In this document: in pieces, positions 10,121 through 21,453 of the stretch
Position numbering within the stretch: position 1 is the stretch's first letter
Layout of the letters: every line of letters starts with the position of its first letter
Assembly: GCA_932521025.1 (NCBI GenBank)
Contig: OW051470.1
Coordinates: forward strand, 4,202,501 to 4,266,500
Direction: 5' to 3'
Source of the DNA: Oscheius onirici
Taxonomy: Eukaryota > Nematoda > Chromadorea > Rhabditida > Rhabditidae
DNA: 64,000 bases
The notes under the pieces: model-generated
The model's input: only the letters and a program-made list of their open reading frames with translations
Told to the model about the DNA's origin: nothing
The model's database searches: none
Program-made: the position numbers and the translations under genes

Positions 10121-13100
10121 ATGGCTGAGGAAAGAGAGGAATCCTCAATCAACAACGACGAGACACAGAAGAGCCCTGTAAGTCTAGTCGTACCATTTAT
10201 TCCAACCTCTTCTTTAGGATGAGGTTCTGAAGGAAGAAATTCGTCGTTTCACAGGCTCTGTCTTTGACTCGAGTCTCAAACAACAAGAGACAGTCTACGT
10301 GGCTGTGATTCGTGCTTTGGACCGAGTCAGTTCAGTCCCCGAACCATTCGTTAAGGGTCTCGTCCGCTTCAGTCTCACTGCCACCGTCAGCAGATACTCC
10401 CAAAGAGGCAGTTATCAGCTTGTCTCGCGTCTTCTCGATGCTCTCGCCAAACATGATTCTACAGTCCTCGTCCGTCATCTGGCCACTACTTCGACGGCTC
10501 TCTTTCCAATTCTGCCGAATGTCAGTCCGTACAGTGCAAATCTGGCAATTCTACCAGCCAAGTGGCTTCTGAAATACATCGGTTCCGTTGCCGCTGAAGA
10601 TCTCTCTGCCGTGGTTAGTTTTGTCTTTCAACAGTTTGCTCATTCAGCTGTTTCAGATGAGTTCTTTAGCCTCGCTGTCCTTCTATGTGACCTCATCTGA
10701 CAAGGCTGCCAACGTCTTTCTCCGCGTTTTGAAGAGCTGGAAGTTGCCGACAGATATATCTGCTCGATTGACTGAACTCTCGAAAGATGCCGCCATCTCT
10801 GACAAACTGCTTTGTCTGGTATCCTTCCTGTCAAAGGTTTCTGATGTTGACATGTCATCCTTCGGAGTTGAACTTTACACAAAAGTTTGTCTTCTTCCCA
10901 AGACTAGACCTCTCCCATCAGTTCTGGTAGGGTTCTCTCGCCTATTTTTCAATTCATTCCATTTAGAAAGTGTCAAAGTTCTTCTTGGAAAAGTTGTCCG
11001 AGAAAGACTTCAAGGATTCTCTTTTCCCGAACATCAAGAAGGCCTTGCTCCGCTCTCCCGAAGTCGCTGTCTATGGAGTTCGAGTGGCTGTTGAGTCAGT
11101 CTCTTTCCAACTGGACAGTGATGCCGAGGAGATAGTCAAAGGACTGTCGGGATCTCTCGGAAGCAATGACGATGACCAGAGAGACGAAGCTGTCGCAGCA
11201 GTGGCTGCTTTGGCGAAGAAATCCTTGATCAAAACCGTCAGCCAGCTGGTCAACAAGCTCTTCGATTCTCTCGGATCGGCTAAAAGTATCGAACAGAAGG
11301 TTTCTCTTCTCATCGGAATTGGCGCTTGTTCATCGTTAGGTCAGTCCGACGAAGAGTTCAACAAGATCGCCTCCGAAATCATCAAGAAGACTGCCAAGGC
11401 CGATAAAGAAGGTGAGATCACCCAAGTTTTAGTGCAACTGCTTTATTTCCAGCCAATGAGGCTATAGTTTCTGCTAGTTGGAGTGCTGCTGGTTCATGGG
11501 CCTCTAAAATGAATGGTGACGCCACAGTACTCAAGACTCTGTTCGAAGAGGCCTGTAAGCTACCTCCTGCCGTGAAATTCGTAGGATACGGGGAACTGGC
11601 TCGTGTAATCTCGAACAGAAAGCTGACTTCTCTTCCCGAAGAATTGTCAAAGGCACTTTCGGGAGAAGTTGCCAACGTCCAGAAGGATGCTCTCGAGGCT
11701 ATTGGTCTCTCTCTGGCAATTTTGGAAACGTCGACTACTGATTCTCCTATCTTCACTCAGACGTGGAGCAAGTTCTCTTCGAATGAGAACGTCTTCAAGG
11801 ACAAGGCACTAGCTGCAATGCGGCCAGATCATGCCTTCCTTTGGGCTAAGCTCCTCCAAAAGATTATTGCTAACAGACCGGATAAGGTGAGATGGAGTGT
11901 ATATTCAAAACCTATCCAATTTCAGACAGTCTTCTCCCCTGTTGTCATCCAAGGCTTTGCTCTCCTTCTTTTCTGGCCTCAATGGGAAGTTCGAAAGAAA
12001 ACACTGAATGTTCTGGGAGAGCTGATCAAGACGGATGGTGCCCAGTTTGCTCAAGCGCTTGCCGATACAATCTATAGCGAGACGGTCAATGGAAATCTTC
12101 AGGAGAGAGTGAACAAAATCCAACAACATGAGATCAGCGGAGAAAATTACGTGCTCGTGGTCCGAGAACTGTTGACTGCCCATGGAGATGGACTCGAGTC
12201 TCTCGCTATTCATTCTCTTCTGCTGGCGTCTCTCCCTCGTCTGGTCGAAGTCGACGGTTCAGTGTGGCTCAGATGGATTCACGGATTGGATCGCGTCAAA
12301 TGGGAAAAGAACGAAAATTTCCATTCTTCCCTCATTGAGCGTGTCCTCGCCTGCAAGGAAAGACATGTCAGGTAGATTTCTTAGTTTGTTTCTCTAATAA
12401 TCTTATTTCAGAGACAACGCCCTCATCACCCTCGTGGCTTTGAACATTCCCAGTCTGACAGAAGAACTTTGGCAGCATGTGGAGAATGGAGTCGCCGAAC
12501 TGGAAATTAAAAAATATTCAAGAGTGACCGAAAAGGATGTTGCAATCTACAAAACACCCGATGGACAGCTTTTCAACATGGAAGCTCTCGACTTGTGAGT
12601 TTTCAATGAACAATGTATAAGTATGTTGTTTTCAGTGACGAAGGAGAACATGCGGCCAACATGAAACGAGAGAACAAAGCCTATAGCTACCAGGAACAAT
12701 TGCAAGAGATGCAACTTCGCCGTGAGTTGGCCGAGAAGAAGAGGAAGGAAGGCAAGCTGACAGCTAAACAGAAACAGGTGATGGACAAGGAATTGACCAG
12801 CGAGAAGGCTATTCGCGAAGAGATCCGTCAGTTGTACAACGAGGCTGAAATTCGTCTGGACGAGGTTCGAGCAATGGTTTTGGCCGACAATCATGGAGCT
12901 TTCCTCAGGTACAAATTAGGCAAAATCTGTTTAATCTATAGTTTCGGATCGTCTCTTTTGTTCAACGTATGTCTCCCCTTGACCAGAAGTAACTTGATCG
13001 GTACTGAAGCGGCTAGACTCTTCCTGGCCTACCGAGATGCAGCCTTCCCACACAGTGACGATTACCTGGGAGAACTGTTGGGCAGCACTTGTCTCAGAGT

Positions 13101-16100
13101 GGCTGGAAGCAAATGGAGCGATCCAATGTGGGCAGCCGAGCCTCTGAACGATGCTATGAAGAGGGTATTTGCTTTACTAAACGAAAGAGCTTTTGTTGTG
13201 GACACTGGAGATGAATTGGAAGATGAGACTTTTGTTTACGAAGAAATGGTTGGAGCTCCACAATTGACGTTTCTCTTCCCCTTCATCCGAACTGTTTTAA
13301 CCGGAAGTTATTCGGATGCACTGAAGACAGACGCCTTGACTCTACTGCAGAATGCCATTCACAAGAGGTTCTTGAAAGACGGAGCTGTTCTTCAATTGCC
13401 CATGTTGGAATACGCCGAACTCTTGCTCAGTTACTTTGCTGACAACTTCTCCGCTCCCTGTCTCCAGGCCACAATCCAACTCGTGTCAATTGCCAACGAG
13501 ACGGAAAATACGGGAGAACGAGTTCTGGCTATGGTTCGTGGGGCTCTTGCCTACTTGGAACACGAGAGTCCGGATGTTCGCGAAAGTGTTCTGAAGATCT
13601 TGTTCGCTCATCAACTGATCACGCGTCTGGTACTCTCCTCTGGAAACGAGTCGTTTGCTTCCAACTGTCTTGTCCGACTTTTCGTTGCCAGTCACGATTC
13701 CGTTCAAGCCGTGTCAAATGCAGCTCGTCAACTATGGCTTGTGTCTCTCCTCCATCTGAACGAGAACATGGCTCTTCCTATTGTTGGTAAGTCTTATTGT
13801 TATTATTAAGCAAGAAACTTCCAGATGAATGCGTGTCCCCTGTGGCATTTGTTCGCGAATCTGCCTCATCCGCACTGGCCAGTTTCATCGCACAGTTCCC
13901 TGGCTCTATGTCGACCGTCTTGACCAAAATCGAAGAGACGTATTCTGATCTATCCGAAGTTCGTGGAGCCGTTTTTGACGAAGTCGGCCGTATGAAGAAG
14001 GATCTGGTCGACGAATGGGAAAGACGCAGTGGAATCGGGTTTGCTCTCAAGAAATTGGCCGAACTCATCAGTGCCGACGATGCCGTCCAATTGATACATA
14101 TTGTGGTTCCAAAAGGACTGAACGATCGAAAGGCCGTCTGTCGAGAGACGCTGTGTGCGGCTGCTGTGGAGACTATCAAGAAACATGGAAGTACAACAAT
14201 GCCTACCCTTCTTCCCTTCCTCGGTTGGTTTTTGAAGTAAAACTTAGCAATCTCAATTCTTTCAGAGAATCTCTCGGACATGACTCCTTCTGGTGCCGAA
14301 TATGATAATTTGAGACAGGGATTGGTTGTGTTGCTCGGAACTCTCGCCCAGTATCTTGATCCGCAGTCAGGAAAAGTCAAAGCAATCGTCTCTCGTCTAA
14401 TGGAAGTTCTGAACACTCCGAGTCAGCCGGTTCAAGAGTCCGTGGCCAGTTGTCTGCCGCCTCTAGTTCCAGCCATCCGTTCAGAGTGCAAGACGATCAT
14501 TCAACGTCTTCAGACTTTGCTTCTTTCTGCCAACAGTTATGGAGAACGAAGAGGAGCTGCATATGGAATCGCTGGTCTGATGAAGGGACTCGGAATGTAC
14601 AGTCTCAAGGAATACGAGATATTAGCAGTGGTGGATAAAGGCTTGACAAACAAAAAAGACTGGAAGCAACGTGAAGGAAGTCTCCTCTGTCTCGAAATTA
14701 TGTGCAGTACTATCGGAAAACTGTTTGAACCGTACATGATCCAAGTGCTTCCATCTCTTCTTCTCTGCTTCGGAGATAACGAAGAGAATGTCCGAAAGTC
14801 GGCAGAAGACACGGCCAAAGCAATGATGTCTTCGATGAGTCCTCACGGAACCAAACTCATCTTGCCCATGCTGACGAAAGCTCTGGACGACGACTCCTGG
14901 AGAACCAAGTGTGCTGCCACTGAACTTCTCGGCTCAATGGCTTTCTGTGCTCCTCGTCAGCTGTCCGCCTGTCTGCCCAATATTGTGCCCAATCTCATCG
15001 AAGTATTGGCTGACTCATCTTCCAAGGTGATCTCACTTTCATTTCTTTTTCAATTTCATCTTTTAGGTCCAAAAGAGTGGAGAGAAGGCTTTGAGACAGA
15101 TCGCAATGGTAGTCAGAAACCCTGAAATCCTGGGAGTGACTAGCCAGCTGATCGTCGGACTCCTTGACCCAGCCAACAAGACGAGTATGGCTCTGCAGTC
15201 TGTCCTCAACACAAAGTTTATTCACTACATTGATCCTCCCTCTCTTGCTCTTCTCATGCCCATTGTTCGTCGAGCTTTCGAGGATAGAAACAGCGAGACT
15301 CGTCGTAGTGCCGCCCAGATCATTGCCAACATCTACAGTTTGACTGAACATAAGGTAACCTTTTTTGAAACTCTCCTTCAACAAATCACTTTAGGACATG
15401 GAGCCGTATCTTGTCGACCTGGTTCCCGGAGTGCAAAAATCGATCCTCGATCCCGTTCCGGAGAATCGTTCTGTGTCAGCTCGTGCTCTCGGAGCCATTG
15501 TTGCCAAATCGAGCGGAGCAATGAGCGAGAAACTTCGCGACACAATGATTCCTTGGCTCAAGGAGAAGCTCGTGTCTCCTCAGTCGACTGTCGATCGCTC
15601 TGGAGCTGCTCAAGGACTTTGTGAGGTTTTGGCAGGAGTTGGAACAGAACAGCTCGACCACGTCATGCCAGAAATCATTGCAGTTACCGAGAACCCTGAG
15701 GTTTCGGCAGAGACTCGTGACGGATACATTCTGATGTACATCTATCTCCCAATGACTTTCGGAGAACGTTTCGTTCCCTATCTGCCAAAGGTTGTCCCTC
15801 CAATCTTGAAGGCTCTTGCTGACGAGAACGAGTGAGTATTCCGTTTCCTTCAATTTTTTAATACTTTTTTGTCATCAATGTTTCACTCAATCGTTCAGAT
15901 ATGTGCGTGCCTCTGCTCTGAAGGCCGGTCAACGTCTGATTGCTCAGTACTGTTCCCATGCCCGTCGTCTGCTGCTCCCTCAACTACAAGAAGCCCTGAT
16001 GGACGACAACTGGCGCATTAGACATGCCGCAGTCCAGCTAATTGGAGACTTCCTCTTCAACATTTCCGGTTGGTTTTTCATTCGAAATCTTATGAAATGA

Positions 16101-18823
16101 ACTTATAGGAGTAACGGGTAAGTCGACGACTTCCACCGCGAACGAAGACGACACGATGGGTATGGAACAAGCCGGCAAGACGATAACCCGAGCTCTTGGA
16201 CAGCAATGCAGAGACAGAGTCATCGCCGGACTCTATTTGGCGAGATCGGATGTGGCTCTGGTTGTGAGACAGGCCGCAGGACATGTTTGGAAGATTGTCG
16301 TCTCAAACACACCGAGAACTCTGAAGGAGGTGATGAAAGTGCTGTTCGAAATGGTGGTCGCTTCATTGGCGTCGAGCTGTGAGGAGAGACAGCAGATGGG
16401 AGCTCGGTGTCTCGGAGAACTGGTCCGCAAGATGGGAGACAAGATTATCAACGAGATTCTGCCGGTTTTGGAAGTGAATCAACAGTCGGAAGAGACGGAA
16501 AAACGAGTGGGAGTTGCTGTGGCTCTTCACGAGATCATCGACAACATGTCCAAGGTTTTTGATTTTCTTTTTACTTTCGTAAGCATAATTAGGACGTGCT
16601 GAACCACTATCTGTCCGTGCTTGTTCCTCCTGTCCGAGCAGCCATCTGCGATCCCGAGTCGGCTGTTCGTACAGCTGCTGCTGACACATTCTCGGTCCTG
16701 TACCAGAATGTGGGACACGATGCTCTGGATGACATCATCACACCGTTGTTAGAGAAACTGACTCCAGAACAAGATCACATTCTGGAAGGACTCTGTCAAG
16801 TCATGAAGCAGAACAGTCGCCAAATGTTGCCGTATCTTCTTCCTCGTCTCACCAAACCGCCCATCAATGTCCATGCTTTGTGCAGTCTGGCTTCGGTAGC
16901 AGGCGATTCTCTCAGCAGACAACTGCCTCGTGTTCTGGACGCTCTCCTGGCTGCCTGTACTACCAACGATCAGTACGACCCGGTACTTTGTCGGTTTGAA
17001 TTGGAAATACGGTATTTTCAGATGATCGACTCTTGCGAGAAGGTGGTCATAGCTGTGGCCGATGAAGACGGAATCCCCGTTCTGACTGACTATCTCCTTC
17101 AAAGAGCCACCAAGGGCAATATTCCAGCCGCTGTTCTCCTCCACACATTCGTCGATAAAAGCGGAGTTGGTTTTGAGTTACTTCTTCTCTAAAAGAAGAG
17201 TTTAGGCTGATCTTAGCGAACTGTACGAGGCTCTGATGACCGGACTCTTGCAATTGTATGCGTCTGAGAATGTCCAAATTGTGGACCATGCCATCGGGAC
17301 AGCTATTGGAATCAGTCAGCAGATGGATCAAAAGGAACAACAAGAGATTCTTCCGGCCATTAAGAAGACACTCAACATTTTGGTCTCTCAGGCAAAAGGA
17401 CGTCAGATCCCTGGATTCGCTCATCCCAAAGCCCTTCAACCCATGCTCAACATGCTTCGCGAAGGCATTCTTCAAGGTTTTTATCTTTAAAAGAAAAATA
17501 AACACGAAAATTCAGGAGGTGTGGAGATGAAAGCTCTGGCTGGAGAGACGCTGGGTTTGGTCGTCTCGATTTCGGAGCCCGCTGCTCTTAAAGCTCATGT
17601 CGTCAACATCACGGGACCTCTGATCCGTGTTCTCGGAGACAGATATCCTGCCAATGTCAAGCTGGCCATTCTGGACACTTTGAGTCGTCTGTTGGACAAA
17701 GTGGATGCCATGCTCCGTCCCTTCCTGCCCCAACTTCAGTCCACTTTTGTCAAAGCTCTCCAAGAAACGTCCTCCCGTGCTGTCCGACTCTCTGCTGCCG
17801 GAGCTCTGTCTCGTCTTCTACGCGTCCATCCCAAACCTGAACCCATGGTTTTGGACCTGCTCAAATTCCTGGCCAATTCTCAAGACGACGCTCTTCTGGA
17901 AACGACTCTTATTGCTGCTCGAGCTCTCGTCGGCGGATGTGTCTCGAAACTGTCTCAGCCTACAATTGACGAGATCTACCGAGTCTGCGAACTCATTTAC
18001 TCTGTTAGTTTCTCATTTTTCTGTTGTTTATGTTAAAACTTAGAGAGCAGTGGATAATCCTTCGGAATTGGACAATTCTTTAACACAATCGAGTGGAGCT
18101 CTTGTGGGAGAGACGGTAGCCAGAACTGGCAAATACCTCGACCAGAATATCTTCAAGGAAGTCGAGACTTGTTCTTCTCTTCGTACTCGACAAGCCAAAA
18201 CATTTGCTCTTCTGCAGATGATTCATGTAATTTTTCCTCCTTTTTTTACAGTAAAAGGTCTATTTAGACGGAACCTGTCGCCGTATGGAAGGACAATTAC
18301 GAGGCTTGCAAATCGGCTCTGTTCAGTGCCTTTTCAGCCGATTTCGTCACTGCTTGTGCTGCCGTTCGAGCTGCTGCCATCGTTATGATCAATCTGAAAC
18401 AAGATTTCGATCGCGAACTGCTGTCGGCCATTGCTCGTAGCATCAACCATCAGAGTATCGACGTCCGAAGAACCACCGCCGTCGTCCTGTCTCATTACGC
18501 CAAGAGTTTTCCGACTTCTCTGCCTTTAGATATCCTCAAACTGTTTGTTCCTCAACTCGTCAATGGATGCAAAGAGAGCAATTCCTCCGTTCGAGCTGCT
18601 GCCGAACTCGCCCTTGTCTACGCTCTCCGCATAAAGGAAGGCGACGACGACTTTACTGTTAGTCTTTGTAGTTTTAGCTTGACTACTCTTGTTTCAGATT
18701 TATCGGAATTCCCTGGAAGGAGGCGCAAAGGGTGTTCTCGAGGAAGTCAACCCAGCTCTTCGCCGCGTTGTCCGACAAGGAGATTTGTCTCTGGAACCCC
18801 TTCACAACGTTGTTTCTGTTTAA
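10121..18823 (+). CDS. GCN1: GCN1, eIF2-kinase activator with HEAT repeats (full length)
   Basis: Twenty-two exons join in one frame to about 2613 residues, close to the roughly 2670 of animal GCN1. Exons: 10121-10177, 10218-10613, 10657-10926, 10967-11411, 11453-11886, 11926-12371, 12412-12594, 12636-12908, 12942-13786, 13825-14223, 14266-15026, 15067-15354, 15395-15831, 15899-16068, 16109-16554, 16593-16982, 17022-17165, 17206-17476, 17516-18003, 18044-18226, 18268-18657, 18698-18823. The protein is HEAT repeats throughout. A charged segment near residues 740-820 ([17 protein letters not shown]) precedes the eEF3-like core ([57 protein letters not shown]). The C-terminal RWD-binding part contains [22 protein letters not shown]1 rides on stalled or collided ribosomes and activates the kinase GCN2. 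Exons 14-21 and the start of 22 are duplicated, nearly identical, in the truncated copy at 49.6-52.5 kb. Confidence 0.95.
15894..18722. repeat. GCN1 inverted identity tract, left arm (2829 bp)
   Basis: This stretch is the reverse complement of 49683-52511 with no length change: every mirrored position sums to 68405. Exons and introns are both shared. The one mismatch I found is 18699 (T) against 49706 (T on the plus strand would be expected as A; it reads G, so C in sense). The left edge falls at the 3' splice site of intron 13; the right edge lies 25 nt into the last exon. Outside the edges the two genes are homologous but clearly diverged. Confidence 0.93.
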
Positions 18824-19062
18824 CTTTCTTCAAAGCTGGAATCTAGCTCTAAAAGTTCTTTTCACTTGTTTTCTTAGCGATGGGTTCGTTGTTGTTTCTT
18901 GTTTCCGTCTATAAAGTTTTACGCGAGCTACCTTGTACAAACGTATTTAATATATAAAAACAACATCAGGGGCTACCATCCGATAAAAGACGTAAAACAC
19001 ATGTCTTCGCGTCTTCTGCATCAATTCGTTTGGCACTAGCCTCTACTAGGAGCGTTCGTAAG

Positions 19063-20905
19063 CTAAACTTCGATGTTGACAGAAAAATTGATTAGCCTAC
19101 CGGGAAATGGCCTTGTCATTATTATTTGTAGCTTTGAGGGCCAAGTTCTCATTTTTCCGAATGACCTCTCTGCCAATGACGTCCATTTCTTCAGTATCGG
19201 TGATTCGGTATAACTTTTTAGTCTCCAAAATCTAGAGACACAAATGGAAAACGGTGTATTGCTCACCTCTTTCACCGATTCCGTCAGTGCATCGTTAGCA
19301 TATCCTCTGATCAGCTCAATGGCTCCAAGTTTCGTAAGTGTTTTATTTTGAAAGCATTCGATTATTTTCATGAAATGAAGTGGGAAAAATGGACTGAAAT
19401 CAAGGTGATGGAGAAAAGATTTCCAAAACCTTTGTGGAGGGAAAACAGCCTTTGACCGCTGCATAATCTGTTTCAATTCTCGAAGCCAGAAAATGAAGGA
19501 TTCAGAGGTCACATTGCTGAACTCTGTAGAGCAGTTTTTGACAAAATTGCACAATAGTGGATCTTCGGCGTAATATATCGCTGTTCTCGGATCAAAACCC
19601 AACTCGATGAATCTTTGGTATTGGGGTTGACTTTGATCTACGGAATGTTTGCTCTCTTCTATCCACTGCGGTTGAATCTGAAACGAAAATATTTAAAATA
19701 AAGCGAACATACTTTTAATGTCGGCAGATTTGGTTCAGGTAGGAATCTGTAGTCAGTTTCTTCTTCTTTGTCTCGCATGGATACAGTTCTTCTGAAAACT
19801 TTTTATTTATTCATTCGTTTTTTATTCAAAGGGATGAAAAAGAAGAAACCCTTGTTGGTCACAAGCTCTTGTTTCGTTGATCACAACTCCTCCTTTTGAC
19901 AGAATATCAAACTGTCGGTTGATCTCGTAGTTCACAGCCAAATGAAGATGACGGAAGCTGTTCATATTTTTAATCTAGAAATGGAGATGGAAATTTTTGA
20001 AATTTCGAAAACCTCTGTCCTTACTCCCGTTTCTCCGTTTTGTGACAACGAAACATTGGCATCGACTCGCATATGGCCTTCTAAACAGAAAGCGTAAGAT
20101 GGAGAATCAAGAAACTTACTGTGCAACTCTCCATCACAAATTTTATGGTGCATTAAAATCAGGCGAAGCTGTTGAACAAAGCAAAGAGCTTCGAGAGCCG
20201 TGGAGAAAGAAGGTGCAGTCACTACTTCGACCAATGGAACACCTAAAACTGCTTCCAAAACGTGTTTTCAATAATTTTACCTGCTCGATTCAAATCAACG
20301 AGTGAGGCATTTCCAGCATGAATAGTTTTTCCACTGTCTTGTTCTATTTGTAGTTGTAAGATTTTAACTTCTTTCCAATAAGATGGCACATTTTCCGAGT
20401 AGACGTGAAATCCAAATTGACCAGATTCAGCTACGGGATGAGTGTTTTGTGTTATTTGATACCTAAAAAAGGTATTTAGCCTATTCTGCCGTCATACCCT
20501 GCTGGCATATCTGCATAAAAATAGTGCTTCCGATCAAATCGACAAAATTGTGGTATTTCACAATTGAGAAGAATAGCCATTCGAAGTGCAAGCTAAAAAA
20601 ATAAGAAGAAAAAAGGGTACCAACCATAACTGCCTTCCTGTTGAGCTTAGGTAAAGTTCCAGGCTCGGCCATATCGAAGCTAGCCACTTGAGAGTTCGGA
20701 GGTTCGTCATCTGATACGGGAGCACGGGAAAACAGTTTTGATTTTGTCGCCAACTGGACATGAACCTGTAAATGGAGAATTAAAACACGGTCAAATAAAA
20801 ACGAACCTCTAACCCGATTATTGGTGTGAACTCTTCTCGGCGAACAGCCAATTTAGTGTGTAATCTACGCGGAGAAAAACAGTTTAGACGAAAAAATGGG
20901 AGCAT
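19063..20905 (-). CDS. GATB: Mitochondrial glutamyl-tRNA(Gln) amidotransferase subunit B
   Basis: Minus-strand exons begin at the ATG at 20905 with [18 protein letters not shown], a likely mitochondrial targeting peptide. Then comes the family signature [18 protein letters not shown] across an exon junction, [43 protein letters not shown], and [16 protein letters not shown] with the GxVRxDANxS core. The C-terminal YqeY-like tail includes [19 protein letters not shown]. GatB is the kinase/transamidation-binding subunit of GatCAB, which converts Glu-tRNA(Gln) to Gln-tRNA(Gln) in mitochondria. The ATG follows TTTGTTTAG by two bases, a probable trans-splice site. The gene converges on GCN1 with a 239-bp gap. 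Most intron edges are readable, but I did not fix all of them. Confidence 0.9.
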
Positions 20906-21095
20906 TTCTAAACAAAAAACTGCTGTCAGTGTTGTATTTTAAAAGAAAAGAGAGCGTTCAATCTTTAAAGGTTTTCCTGCTCTAAATGCAACTAAATGAA
21001 AAATAAAAATAAATAGTTGTTGTGCAAGAAAAAAAAGTAGTGTAAAATAAAAGAAAATATTTATGAAGGAATTGGTAAGAACAACGGTGGAAATA

Positions 21096-21291
21096 GACCT
21101 GGCTGACGGGCCGGGCTGGGGCCTGAAAGTTGAGGCCCGCGGGAAAGTTCAGCAAAATATAACAATATTATTATTCTTTGATCTAGTTCTAGAATGCGCT
21201 ATAATATGACCATCTTCATTTTTGGTCCGATCCCGGTCCGACGGCCAAGTCTGAAAACCGGGCCTGAAATCTCCGTCCCGGAGCCAGGTCT
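21096..21291. repeat. Short GGCC-rich MITE
   Basis: Ends are perfect 11-bp inverted repeats (TAGACCTGGCT and AGCCAGGTCTA). The interior carries GGGCCGGGC and GGGCCTGAAA blocks in both orientations. It sits between the divergent starts of GATB and the taxilin-like gene. Non-coding. Confidence 0.6.
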
Positions 21292-21453
21292 AAATGGAAA
21301 ATGGAATAAACGAAATTTGAAATGGCGCACAAATAGTTAGCGCGTAAAGATACTGTATTCATCGTTGCCATTCTTGTTATGTAATCCTAAAAATCGTTTG
21401 CTCGCAGATTCATTTTTTATCAGAATTGCAGACAAAATTGAAATTTTCAGTAG

